In this document: positions 15,604 to 23,607 of the stretch, in pieces
How positions within the stretch are numbered: the stretch's first letter is position 1
Layout of the letters: every line of letters starts with the position of its first letter
Source of the DNA: JAWXBM01 sp034440115
Lineage (GTDB): Bacteria; Pseudomonadota; Gammaproteobacteria; Xanthomonadales; SZUA-36
DNA: 24,719 nucleotides
Direction of reading: 5' to 3'
NCBI GenBank assembly: GCA_034440115.1
Contig: JAWXBM010000088.1
Location: 1-24,719 of the forward strand
Translations under genes and position numbers: made by a program
Notes under the pieces: generated by a model
What the model was told of the DNA's origin: nothing
The model's database searches: none
Seen by the model: only the letters and a program-made list of their open reading frames with translations

Positions 15604-17075
15604 GCATTAATCCAGGGACCCGCCAGCCAGAGACAATGAAGGCCGAGCTACTGATCATCGGTGCTGGTCCGGCTGGCATGGCGGCGGCGGAAGCAGCCCA
15701 TGGCTTGGGAATTGACGTGGTCGTCGTGGATGAGCAAGCTGCCAGAGGCGGGCAATTTCTGCGCCAACCACCGGCCAGTTTCAAACTGACTGACTGGCTC
15801 CCGGGAAAAACCTACTCCAAAGCCAAAACACTTCTCGCCAGGTCCGCAGAACTCAGCGACGTAAAGTGGCTGCTGCGAGCAACGGTAGCGGGCATCTTTC
15901 CCGTCAATAATGCTCAACCAGGCGAAGCCAGATTCCGCATCATTATCGACACGCAAGATGGCACTCAGGATTGGCAGGCACGATCTGTTTTGATTGCCGG
16001 CGGATGCTACGACCTGCCGGTCACTTTTCCAGGCTGGACCATTCCCGGCGTCATGGCGGCTGGCGGCATTCAGGCTTTTATCAAAAGCCAGCAACTGGTG
16101 CCCGGGCAGCGCTTCGTGCTGGCTGGCAGCCACCCACTGCAACTGGTCATTGCTGATCAGATCATTCAGGCAGGCGGCGAAGTGGCTGCAGTACTTTTTG
16201 CCCAAAGTCAATCGCGTGCATTGAGTCTGGTTCGGCAGCCCTTAACTTTGTGGCGTCATGCCAATAAATTCATTCAGATGGCCAGCATTCTCATTCGATT
16301 GCGCAAAGCCGGTGTGCCGGTCAGGTTCAATCAGGCAGTGGTACAAGCCAATGGCGCTGAACAGTTGCAAAGCGTATCGGTTGCTTCCGTCAACCGGCAA
16401 GGCGAAATACTGAAAGGCGCCAGCGAGGAAATCGAATGCGATCGCCTGGGTATTTGTTACAGCTTTCTCAGCTCTGCCGAATTGGTTCGGCAAGTCAATG
16501 CAAACTGCATATGGAATGCCCGGCGTGGCGGCTGGATTGCGCAGCATGATCACTGGATGCGCAGCAGCATTGCCGGCATTTATGTGGCGGGAGAAACTAC
16601 CGGCGTCGCGGGTTCTGATACGGCGATGGTGGAAGGCAAATTGGCCGCGCTGGGCTGTGCGCTGGACTTGGGCCAACTGCAGCTTTCGAGTGCAGAGCAA
16701 CAGGCCCTGTCGATGCGCCGCGATTTGCGACGCTTGAATGTGTTTGCCGAACTGCTGAGCCAACTATCCTGGCCAAACGACGCATTTTTTGATCAGCTCA
16801 TCAGCGACAGCAGCATCGTCTGCAAATGTGAAGAGCTGAGCGCAGGGGAACTGCGCCAAATGCTGCAAGACAATCCGGAAATCAGCACTGCGAGCTCGGC
16901 GAAACTTCTATCGCGCGCGGGGATGGGCTTGTGTCAGGGTCGCTATTGTCACCACGCTGTAACGCGGGTTGTGGCACAAACACGTGGATTAGAAGAACAG
17001 GAAGTGGTTGGGTTTACCTCGCGTTTTCCCGCCAAACCTCTGTCAATCGGCCATTTGACCGAACTAAAAGGCTGA
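15600..17075 (+). CDS. FAD/NAD(P)-binding oxidoreductase subunit with BFD-like [2Fe-2S] domain (HcnB-like)
   Basis: This 491-residue flavoprotein has an N-terminal FAD motif (LLIIGAGPAGMAAAEAA), a central second dinucleotide-binding region (RFVLAGSHPLQLVIADQI) and the FAD-contact segment YVAGETTGVAGSDTA. The C-terminal domain has CKC...CQGRYC, spaced like the bacterioferritin-associated-ferredoxin [2Fe-2S] fold. This is the architecture of HcnB and the large subunits of opine and D-hydroxyproline dehydrogenases. The start overlaps the previous gene as ATGA and has AGGA upstream. The gene order here (DAO subunit, ferredoxin, large subunit) differs from hcnABC (ferredoxin, large, DAO). It is last in operon C and is followed by a terminator within a REP pair. 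Confidence 0.88.
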   Translation: MSINPGTRQPETMKAELLIIGAGPAGMAAAEAAHGLGIDVVVVDEQAARGGQFLRQPPASFKLTDWLPGKTYSKAKTLLARSAELSDVKWLLRATVAGIFPVNNAQPGEARFRIIIDTQDGTQDWQARSVLIAGGCYDLPVTFPGWTIPGVMAAGGIQAFIKSQQLVPGQRFVLAGSHPLQLVIADQIIQAGGEVAAVLFAQSQSRALSLVRQPLTLWRHANKFIQMASILIRLRKAGVPVRFNQAVVQANGAEQLQSVSVASVNRQGEILKGASEEIECDRLGICYSFLSSAELVRQVNANCIWNARRGGWIAQHDHWMRSSIAGIYVAGETTGVAGSDTAMVEGKLAALGCALDLGQLQLSSAEQQALSMRRDLRRLNVFAELLSQLSWPNDAFFDQLISDSSIVCKCEELSAGELRQMLQDNPEISTASSAKLLSRAGMGLCQGRYCHHAVTRVVAQTRGLEEQEVVGFTSRFPAKPLSIGHLTELKG

Positions 17076-17099
17076 ATTGCGAGCCTGCTTCCTGCTGTC

Positions 17100-17191
17100 C
17101 TTTCGCGCGCAAGGCGCGCTCCTACAATCGACAAGCAATTACCAAATGTGTAGGAGCGTTTTTTTGTGGGAGCGCGCTCTGCGCGCGAAAG
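17100..17191. repeat. Inverted pair of REP elements (REPIN/BIME-like)
   Basis: Two 27-base REP-like units face each other. The right unit (17165-17191) starts TGTGGGAGCGCGC, and the reverse complement of the left (17100-17126) starts TGTAGGAGCGCGC; they agree at 24 of 27 positions. Each has an inner GCGCGC palindrome and ends GCGCGAAAG. A truncated third copy of the head, TGTAGGAGCG, sits between them at 17149-17158. Such elements in Gammaproteobacteria are spread by RAYT (TnpA-REP) transposases; none is encoded in this window. The pair lies between two convergent genes, a usual REP location. Confidence 0.8.
17117..17165 (+). terminator. Rho-independent terminator of operon C, built from REP sequence
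   Basis: CGCTCCTACA (17117-17126) pairs perfectly with TGTAGGAGCG (17149-17158) to form a 10-bp stem with a 22-base loop, followed at once by seven T's (17159-17165). The left arm is part of a REP unit and the right arm is the truncated third REP head. The alternative full-length REP-to-REP fold competes with this one. Confidence 0.6.
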
Positions 17192-17226
17192 ATGGCAACA
17201 GCTAATCGGCAAGGCGTTCGAGAAAA

Positions 17227-18138
17227 TCAGGTTGCCGGAAAAAATGGCATGGTCGCTTCGATTTTCTGTAACAACCGCACGGCACTCACCGGCAACTGCC
17301 GCCCAAGTCGAGTGATCACACTGGCGCTGGTGTGCAACATGACCGGATGATCAATCGGCACTGCATTAAGGATTCCCGCCGCGACTTCCGTGTGCGCTGC
17401 GATACCGGGTAGTATGGCGATGCCGGAACCCGAACGGGCAAATTCCTTGAGCACACGCAATGAATTGCTCACCAAAACCGGCTTCAGGAACACATGTTCT
17501 GAAGAAGATGCCGCATAGATCACCTGGCAAATCCTGAATTGCTCCTCTGGCAGCGCCAATCGCTCATTGGCGATGTCTTGAAAGGTGACACCACTGCGTT
17601 TACTGAAAGGATGAGCGGGCGAAACGATCGCTTTTAGGGGTTGATCTGATGAAGCCCGCACGCGGATTTTCGCTTCCGGCTGGGGCTGAAAAACCATGCC
17701 CATATGCGCCTCGTCTTCCAGCACCATGCCGACCACGTCCAGGGTGCCACCGGAACGGATATGGATACGGATATCCGGGTACTGCGCCATAAAACGCTCG
17801 AGCACATTCAACAGCAAATCACCAATCATGGCTTCGCCCACCGCAAGGGAAACTTCCCCTGCCTTAAGCCCTTTCAAATCCCGAACCTGGGAAATGAAGG
17901 CCTCCTGTTGCGTGGTGAATTCACGGTAATAGCTCAAGGCCATCTTGCCAGCTTCAGTCAGTTTCAACGGACTGCGATTGCGCTCAATCAGCGGCACTCC
18001 CAGTTCTTCTTCAAGCTGGGCAATTTGCCGACTGATCGACGATGGAGCGACGTTCAGGTTCTCGCTGGCGGCACGCATGGTGCCCCCACGTATGGCCTCA
18101 GCGAGATAACGCAATCGGTTGTCATGAAATCTGGACAC
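17227..18138 (-). CDS. LysR-type transcriptional regulator
   Basis: This 303-residue protein has an N-terminal winged helix-turn-helix (LRYLAEAIRGGTMRAASENLNVAPSS.ISRQIAQLEEELG, about 9-48) and a C-terminal periplasmic-binding-like effector domain typical of LysR regulators. The GTG at 18138 was chosen because it gives the family's usual length and places the HTH at the N-terminus, with AAAGG about 11 bases upstream. The open frame continues to 18333, but the extra 65 residues look unlike a LysR N-terminus. It is divergent from operon D, with two LysR-type palindromes between, so it probably controls the DapA-family/receptor operon and itself. It could also affect operon C. The inducer is probably a pathway intermediate (inference). 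Confidence 0.88.
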   Translation of the reverse strand: MSRFHDNRLRYLAEAIRGGTMRAASENLNVAPSSISRQIAQLEEELGVPLIERNRSPLKLTEAGKMALSYYREFTTQQEAFISQVRDLKGLKAGEVSLAVGEAMIGDLLLNVLERFMAQYPDIRIHIRSGGTLDVVGMVLEDEAHMGMVFQPQPEAKIRVRASSDQPLKAIVSPAHPFSKRSGVTFQDIANERLALPEEQFRICQVIYAASSSEHVFLKPVLVSNSLRVLKEFARSGSGIAILPGIAAHTEVAAGILNAVPIDHPVMLHTSASVITRLGRQLPVSAVRLLQKIEATMPFFPAT

Positions 18139-18215
18139 GTGGTCTGGCGCCTTTGTGATGAAATTGACAAGGCCATTGCCAGCCTTTGTCGATGTAAGAG
18201 CGATTAAAACTTCAT

Positions 18216-18232
18216 GTTGCGCTATTCGCAAC
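18216..18232. promoter_or_regulatory. Candidate LysR operator 1 (T-N11-A dyad)
   Basis: A perfect dyad, GTTGCG-N5-CGCAAC, contains the LysR-type T-N11-A core (T18218 to A18230). It lies 78 bp upstream of the regulator's start, the normal place for the high-affinity autoregulatory site. Confidence 0.5.
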
Positions 18233-18298
18233 AGATTCGAATATATCTTGTTATTGATACAGCATTCAAGTGCTCGTAGTGTTGGTCGGCAAATAAAT

Positions 18299-18315
18299 GC
18301 TAAATATTTGTTAGC
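18299..18315. promoter_or_regulatory. Candidate LysR operator 2 (T-N11-A dyad)
   Basis: The dyad GCTAA-N7-TTAGC again contains a T-N11-A core (T18301 to A18313). It lies 60 bp before the DapA-family start, where an activation site would overlap the promoter. Its sequence differs from operator 1, so it may be a weaker site or a chance dyad in AT-rich DNA. Confidence 0.35.
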
Positions 18316-18374
18316 GTCGATATTTACGCACAATTTTCACGATTTCATGCACCAAAAAGAGGCATAAACACGCA

Positions 18375-19292
18375 GTGAATCGAGACTCAATTACCTGGCG
18401 CGGCTATATGCCGGCCATTACAACGCCTTTCGACGAGCATGATCAACTCGACTTGGCCGCACTGCGGAATTTGGTGGAATGGCTGGCAGAAAAAGGCATG
18501 CATGGCCTGATCGTTGCTGGCACCACGGGTGAATGGTTCAGCATGAACGCCGATGAAAAAGCCAAGCTGTTTGGCACCGTGGGTGAAGTGCTCAAGGGCC
18601 AGATCCCTCTGATTGCCGGTTGCAACGCATTCACTGCAGCAGAAGTAGTCAGAAATGCTCAGACAGCAGCAAAAAGCGGTTTTGACGGCATTTTGGTAAC
18701 CCCACCACCGTACGTGCGTCCTTGTGAACGGGAGGTCATCGCCTTCTACGAAGATATCGACCAGGCAACGCCGCTGCCGATTTGCATCTATAACTGGCCG
18801 CCGGGCACCAACATTGATTTGAGCAAACAAACTCTGCTGCACCTGGCCGAACTCGACAATGTGGTTGCTATCAAGAATTCAACCGGAAACCCGGAGCATT
18901 TTCTGGATGTGATGCGCGCCTTGAACCAGAAGGTTCGGATTTTCGGCATTCCCATGAACAACGCTGGAGCCGAATTGGTACTCAACAATGAAGCCGACGG
19001 CACCATGGGCGCTGGTGGTGTGCTGGGGCAAACACAACCGGATTTTTACAATGCGCTGTGGGCGGGTGACCGTGAACGCGGCCTCGCCGCTGCTGCAGAA
19101 GATGCCCGCATCATGAACGACTGGTTCAATACCGATTACACCGCAAAGTTCGGTTCCGCCCAGGCCATATTCAAAACGGCATTGAACTTGCAGGGTTTAC
19201 CCGGTGGCATGCCGCGTCGGCCTATCCTGCCGCTGCGGGATTCGGACATCGCCATTGTGCGCAACACACTTGAGGACTTGGGAAGACTATGA
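18375..19292 (+). CDS. DapA/NAL-family lyase or deaminase (LhpC/HypD-like candidate)
   Basis: This 305-residue TIM-barrel enzyme is of the dihydrodipicolinate synthase / N-acetylneuraminate lyase family. The GTTGE motif is at 49-53, the catalytic Tyr is Y139 (CIYNWPPGT), and the Schiff-base Lys is K167 (VVAIKNSTGN). The protein acts on a 2-keto or cyclic imine acid through a lysine Schiff base. It probably does not make lysine, since its operon partners are a lipoprotein peptidase and an outer-membrane receptor. The nearby three-subunit dehydrogenase recalls hydroxyproline catabolism, where LhpC/HypD deaminates the imine product, but other keto-acid aldolase reactions fit too. GTG start with AGAGG about 12 bases upstream; an ATG at 18408 would cut into the first strand. 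It overlaps the next gene by 4 bp. Confidence 0.88.
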   Translation: MNRDSITWRGYMPAITTPFDEHDQLDLAALRNLVEWLAEKGMHGLIVAGTTGEWFSMNADEKAKLFGTVGEVLKGQIPLIAGCNAFTAAEVVRNAQTAAKSGFDGILVTPPPYVRPCEREVIAFYEDIDQATPLPICIYNWPPGTNIDLSKQTLLHLAELDNVVAIKNSTGNPEHFLDVMRALNQKVRIFGIPMNNAGAELVLNNEADGTMGAGGVLGQTQPDFYNALWAGDRERGLAAAAEDARIMNDWFNTDYTAKFGSAQAIFKTALNLQGLPGGMPRRPILPLRDSDIAIVRNTLEDLGRL

Positions 19293-21136
19293 ACTCACTG
19301 CCACCGATCATACACGCTGAATTACCAACGTTGCGTTTGCAGCAAAGGAAGTCTTTGGGCTTGAGTTTACTCGTAACCATGGCTCTGGGTTTAAGTCTGG
19401 TCGGCTGTGGTGACACGGAATCAACCACGGCAGACTCTGGCGCCGCAACGCCGGAAACAACTGCAGTCATCATTGCCGAAGAATCCTCCCTGGCTGAGGC
19501 GGTTTCAGCTTCAGCACAACTGGATGAAGTCATTCTGCAATTTGCCAACGCACAGCTGGATGAAGATCAAAACACTGAAGTACAGGAACTTTCATCTGCT
19601 GCTTTCCTGGCAGAAATTGATCGCAATTCCGCGTTGCTGGAGCGCGTGCGTGGAATCGATTCAGACAGCCTTTCATTTGATGAGCAAATCGACCAAAGAC
19701 TACTGATTGGCTTGCTCGAATCCGATACCTACACAGCCCAAACCCGGCGTATGTGGGAGAAGGACGCATCAATCTACATACCCGCAGGACAAGTGGGACG
19801 TCTGCTGGAACCGGCTTCGACACAAAGCCCGGTTGAACGTGCCGACGCCCTGATGGTACTGCTGACGGCCATACCGCAGCAGGTGCAAAATGGCAGGGAT
19901 AACTTGATCAACCCGCCACAACGTTTTACCGAAGCGGCCATCTTCAAAGCCCAGGGAACCATAAAGAGTCTCAAGAGCGATGCTGGCGTGCTGTCCGGTC
20001 AAGGCTCAGCTAGCACTGAAGAATTCGACACGACTTTGGCTTCAGCAATAGCTTCACTCGAGTCCTTTGAGCTATATCTGGCTGAGGATGTGCTGCCCAA
20101 TGCGAATGGTTCCTGGGCTATTGGCAAAGAGCATTACGACTACATCCTGCAGCACCGCTGGCTGTTCGATCTCGATGCTGACGATATTTACGCCCGCGGC
20201 TTGCAGGCTTTTGAGGAAACCGAAGCGCTGGCCCAGGAAGTCAGTGAGCGCATCCAGCCAGGTAAGCACTGGAGTGAGGTCTACGAAACGCTAAAGGATG
20301 AACACCCTCCAGCGGATGGCATCAAACAGGCTTATCAGGCCTGGATCGATAAGGCTCAAAAGTTTGTTATCGAAAACCAGATCGTCACTCTGCCTGCCGG
20401 TGAATTTGTCAGCACGGTGGACACACCGCCAGCCATGCGTCGTTCTTCGCCGTTTGGAACCTTCCAGGGCATAGATCGCTTTGGTACCGACCTTGAAGGC
20501 AAGCTGGTTTTAACACCCATCGAAGATTGGATGACTCCGGAGCAGCAGGCACAACGCCTGCGCTCCCATCACGACGCCTGGATTCCGGTCATCGCTGTGC
20601 ATGAGGCTTATCCGGGACATCATGTCGATGCGCTGAAAACCCGCGAGAATCCACGAGTGTTGCGGAAAGTGGTTCAAGAGCCCATTTTTTCCGAAGGCTG
20701 GGGCCTGTTCACCGAAGAAATGATGTTTGAACAGGGCTTTCTGCAAGGCGATGACGTGCGTTTGACCCAATTGCGGAACCGCCTGTGGCGCGCTGCCCGA
20801 GTGATTCTGGATGTCAGCCTGCATACCGGTCGCATGACTTTTGAAGAAGCGGTCGATTTTCTGGCCGAGCGAGTTCGCTTCGAGCGCTACGCAGCTGAAC
20901 TGGAAGTCGGCATGTATATCGAAAGGCCTACCTATGTTTTGGGCTACCTGATCGGCATGCAGGAAATTATGAAAATCCGCGAAGAATGGATTGCAAGAAA
21001 TGGCGAGCCTAATCCGCCCAGCCAGTTTTACGACGCCTTGTTGACAGTGGGATCCCTACCCCCTGTCCTTGTCCGGGAGTCTTTACTAGGGAGAGATTCA
21101 CCCGTGCCAGCCGGGGATGCTGGCGCAGGAAAGTGA
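19289..21136 (+). CDS. DUF885 family lipoprotein, probable metallopeptidase
   Basis: This 615-residue protein has the DUF885 signatures: HEAYPGHH at 438-445 (a gluzincin-like zinc site with HE and a later His), SEGWGLFTEEM from 468, and ERPTY near 545. This is the family's usual length. The N-terminus carries a positively charged segment, a hydrophobic stretch and the lipobox LVGC with Cys40, so the protein is a lipoprotein, probably held in the periplasm or at the outer membrane. After the Cys a Ser/Thr/Ala-rich linker runs to about residue 70. The exact reaction of most members is unsettled; a peptidase or carboxypeptidase role is inferred from the metal motif. It lies between the DapA-family gene (4-bp overlap) and the TonB-dependent receptor (47 bp), suggesting that it trims the receptor's substrate. 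Confidence 0.88.
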   Translation: MNSLPPIIHAELPTLRLQQRKSLGLSLLVTMALGLSLVGCGDTESTTADSGAATPETTAVIIAEESSLAEAVSASAQLDEVILQFANAQLDEDQNTEVQELSSAAFLAEIDRNSALLERVRGIDSDSLSFDEQIDQRLLIGLLESDTYTAQTRRMWEKDASIYIPAGQVGRLLEPASTQSPVERADALMVLLTAIPQQVQNGRDNLINPPQRFTEAAIFKAQGTIKSLKSDAGVLSGQGSASTEEFDTTLASAIASLESFELYLAEDVLPNANGSWAIGKEHYDYILQHRWLFDLDADDIYARGLQAFEETEALAQEVSERIQPGKHWSEVYETLKDEHPPADGIKQAYQAWIDKAQKFVIENQIVTLPAGEFVSTVDTPPAMRRSSPFGTFQGIDRFGTDLEGKLVLTPIEDWMTPEQQAQRLRSHHDAWIPVIAVHEAYPGHHVDALKTRENPRVLRKVVQEPIFSEGWGLFTEEMMFEQGFLQGDDVRLTQLRNRLWRAARVILDVSLHTGRMTFEEAVDFLAERVRFERYAAELEVGMYIERPTYVLGYLIGMQEIMKIREEWIARNGEPNPPSQFYDALLTVGSLPPVLVRESLLGRDSPVPAGDAGAGK

Positions 21137-21183
21137 ACATTAACCTGTCAATTTGCAACCAGTTTGAAACTGAGGAAACACCC

Positions 21184-23481
21184 ATGAAATACAGTCAACA
21201 TTCGAGACCCACCCAAAGCAAGCTGTCTGCGTTTTCGTCGACCAGGCTGGCCTTGGCCGTTTTGCCTGCCAGTATCATGCTGGCCATGTCATCCGGCAGC
21301 GTTTTTGCACAAGAGCAGGCTGCCGAGAAAAAAGCCCTCGCAATTGAGGAAGTCATCGTAACGGCCCAACGTCGTGAAGAAAACCTGCAGGATGTGCCGA
21401 TTGCCATAACGGCCTTTAGCGCAGTAGCCATTGAAAAGGCCATGTTCAAGGATTTAGGGGACTATATTACAACTACCCCTAACGCAAGTATGATCAGCAA
21501 TGGCGCACGCTCTCTCCGGCAAGTCAGTATTCGCGGTGTGACCAACTTTCTGGGTTTTGTGGGAACCTCCACCACTGGCTTCTATGTGGATGATTTCAGT
21601 GTCGCTGGCAGCACCATCAACCCACCGATCATGGACATTGAGCAGATTGAAGTGCTGCGCGGCCCGCAAGCCACTTATTTCGGCCGCAACGCTTTAGGCG
21701 GTGGTATCAGTGTTACTACCAAGAAGCCGAACAATGACTTTGGCGGCTCAGCCATGTTGGATTACTCCAGCTTCAATACCGTCGATTTTGAAGGCATCCT
21801 CAATGTACCCCTCATTGCAGATACGCTGGCTATGCGGTTCAACCTGAAGTCAGTGGACTCAGATGGCCATATTAAAAACATCCACCCGATTGGTGGTGGC
21901 AACGATTCAGATTACGAATACGCCAGAGGTTCGTTACGTTGGACACCCAATGAGCAACTGACCGTCGATGCCATGCTTGCCTGGGGTACCGAGGACGTTG
22001 GAATGCGCGAAGGTGTGCCTTCCGGTGTATTTTCATTTTTTGCGGGTAATGTGCTCTATAGGGGTGTATTCCCGGATCGTAACGGCGATGGACAATCTGA
22101 TCCCTTCGTCGACACGGTCGGCTTCTTTCCACTGAATCGAAACCGTACCAATTTCAACCATCCGCAAAGCGTGGGCACCAACGTGCGTAATGGGGTCATT
22201 CGTGCGGATTACGCCACCAATAATTTACTGTTTACCAGTATTACCGGCTACATCAATTCAGATTTATTTCTGAACGGTGACATTGACGGTAGCAGTCGGG
22301 ACTTCTTCAACGAATTCCGCAATCTGGAAAGGGAAAGTGTCAGCACCGAATTCCGCATCCAGAACACCACTGACAGCGACTGGCAATGGAACATTGGTGC
22401 TTTCTATGCCGAGGACGATGGCATCGATACCAACCGCACGATTGTGGGTGCTGAAAGGCGCTTCGGACTGCCTGAAGGCTTCCTGATTGACCGCGAAGAC
22501 TCCACATCGAACACGGATACCTGGGCTATTTTCGGTCAGCTTGATTACAACATCAGTGACAAATGGGTGGCTTCAGCCGGTGGACGCTATAGCGAAGAAA
22601 CCAAGCAGTCGAATATTTCAGGCTTCTCCGGTGGCTTCGTGCAGGTTCTAACGGCAGAAGATACCTTTACGGACTTTTCACCTAAGGTCTCGCTGACCTA
22701 TCTGGCCACTGACACTACCACCTGGTACGGCACCATCTCCAAGGGTTTCAAATCCGGCGGTGTGCAGATTGCACCGAATCCGGATGCCGAATCATATGAT
22801 CCGGAAACCCTGTGGAACTATGAAATGGGTGTGAAAACCGATCTTCTCGATCGACGCCTGCGTTTGAATGCTGCGATGTTTTATATGGATTGGTCAGACT
22901 TGCAGGTCGCATTCCAGGAGAACCTGATCAACAGTAACGGCGACTTTATTTTGTTTGGCGGCGTGGACAATGCCGAGTCAGCGACCTCAAAAGGTGCCGA
23001 GATCTCTGCCACTGCTTTGTTAACCGAAAACATCATCATGAATTTCAATGTGGGCTATCTGGATGCCAAGTTTGAGAGTTTTACCGCGCTTATCGATCGC
23101 TTCAATCGTGTGCTGGACGGCAGAACCATGCCCAACTCGCCGGAATGGACCGTGTCGGCCGACGCTGAATATGACTATCGCCTCAATGACAACTGGGATG
23201 GCTATGTGCGCCTTGAGTGGACCTATCGTGACGAGATCCGGTCTACCACCACCGCATTGATTTATGAGGGCTTTCCCTGGGAAGTACCCAGCTATAATTA
23301 CTTCAATCTTCGCGCCGGCTTTCAATACGGTGAGAATTTGAAGCTGGTCATATACGCTGAAAACCTGTTTGACAAGGTGTACTTCACCAATGCTTATCAG
23401 AAGGCTTTTGCGGGCGGCTTGTTCATTGAACCGTCTTACCAACGTTTCGGTGTCCGCGCTACGTACCTGTTCGGCAATTAA
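21184..23481 (+). CDS. TonB-dependent outer-membrane receptor
   Basis: This 765-residue receptor has a signal peptide ending near residue 42 (SVFAQ), a TonB-box-like IEEVIVTAQRREE, a plug with TGFYVDD and IEQIEVLRGPQATYFGRNALGG, and a beta barrel ending in FGVRATYLFGN. It resembles receptors often annotated as for siderophores but used for many organic solutes. The ATG at 21184 was chosen because GAGGA lies 7 bases upstream; a GTG at 21133 overlapping the previous stop would add 17 residues before the signal peptide. It is last in operon D and is followed by a strong hairpin. It is a different receptor from the one in operon A, although both share the general plug motifs. Confidence 0.92.
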   Translation: MKYSQHSRPTQSKLSAFSSTRLALAVLPASIMLAMSSGSVFAQEQAAEKKALAIEEVIVTAQRREENLQDVPIAITAFSAVAIEKAMFKDLGDYITTTPNASMISNGARSLRQVSIRGVTNFLGFVGTSTTGFYVDDFSVAGSTINPPIMDIEQIEVLRGPQATYFGRNALGGGISVTTKKPNNDFGGSAMLDYSSFNTVDFEGILNVPLIADTLAMRFNLKSVDSDGHIKNIHPIGGGNDSDYEYARGSLRWTPNEQLTVDAMLAWGTEDVGMREGVPSGVFSFFAGNVLYRGVFPDRNGDGQSDPFVDTVGFFPLNRNRTNFNHPQSVGTNVRNGVIRADYATNNLLFTSITGYINSDLFLNGDIDGSSRDFFNEFRNLERESVSTEFRIQNTTDSDWQWNIGAFYAEDDGIDTNRTIVGAERRFGLPEGFLIDREDSTSNTDTWAIFGQLDYNISDKWVASAGGRYSEETKQSNISGFSGGFVQVLTAEDTFTDFSPKVSLTYLATDTTTWYGTISKGFKSGGVQIAPNPDAESYDPETLWNYEMGVKTDLLDRRLRLNAAMFYMDWSDLQVAFQENLINSNGDFILFGGVDNAESATSKGAEISATALLTENIIMNFNVGYLDAKFESFTALIDRFNRVLDGRTMPNSPEWTVSADAEYDYRLNDNWDGYVRLEWTYRDEIRSTTTALIYEGFPWEVPSYNYFNLRAGFQYGENLKLVIYAENLFDKVYFTNAYQKAFAGGLFIEPSYQRFGVRATYLFGN

Positions 23482-23487
23482 TGGCAG

Positions 23488-23518
23488 ACCGGCCCTGGAC
23501 TACTCGTCCAGGGCCGGT
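23488..23518 (+). terminator. Terminator hairpin after operon D
   Basis: A perfect 13-bp, GC-rich stem (23488-23500 with 23506-23518) closes a 5-base TACTC loop only 6 bp after the receptor stop. The downstream tract is mixed (ATCTGTTACTG) and not a T run, so it may terminate imperfectly or protect the 3' end. It separates operon D from the next amidohydrolase gene. Confidence 0.6.
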
Positions 23519-23607
23519 ATCTGTTACTGACCTTGATAACAAAACACCTCATGGGGTCCTGTGAGGAACTGAGTACCCTAACCCACCGAAAGACCATCGG
23601 AGAAACC

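Larger units (their letters stand above)
18139..18374. promoter_or_regulatory. Divergent LysR-regulated promoter region
   Basis: The 236-bp gap between the regulator and the DapA-family gene is clearly richer in A+T than its surroundings (for example 18285-18315). It holds two separate dyads, each containing a T-N11-A core, at 18216-18232 and 18299-18315. A candidate plus-strand promoter overlaps the second dyad (TTGGTC at 18282-18287, TATTTG at 18305-18310, 17-bp spacing), but its -10 is poor, as expected for an activator-dependent promoter. Confidence 0.5.

Noticed and set aside
13949..17075. True hydrogen cyanide synthase hcnABC
   Set aside because: Gene order differs, extra VOC and RidA-like genes precede it, and the surroundings are catabolic. 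The same subunit set also serves opine and hydroxyproline oxidation, so no hcn symbol is given.
18139..18333. 65-codon N-terminal extension of the LysR gene
   Set aside because: It would place the HTH far from the N-terminus, lies in AT-rich regulatory DNA with the candidate operator, and the GTG at 18138 gives the normal family length.
18375..19292. Lysine-biosynthesis dapA
   Set aside because: Catalytic residues are family-wide; the operon partners are a lipoprotein peptidase and an outer-membrane receptor, and a LysR gene is divergent, which does not fit housekeeping lysine synthesis.
21133..21183. GTG start for the second TonB receptor overlapping the previous stop
   Set aside because: The ATG at 21184 has a good ribosome site and starts directly before the signal peptide.
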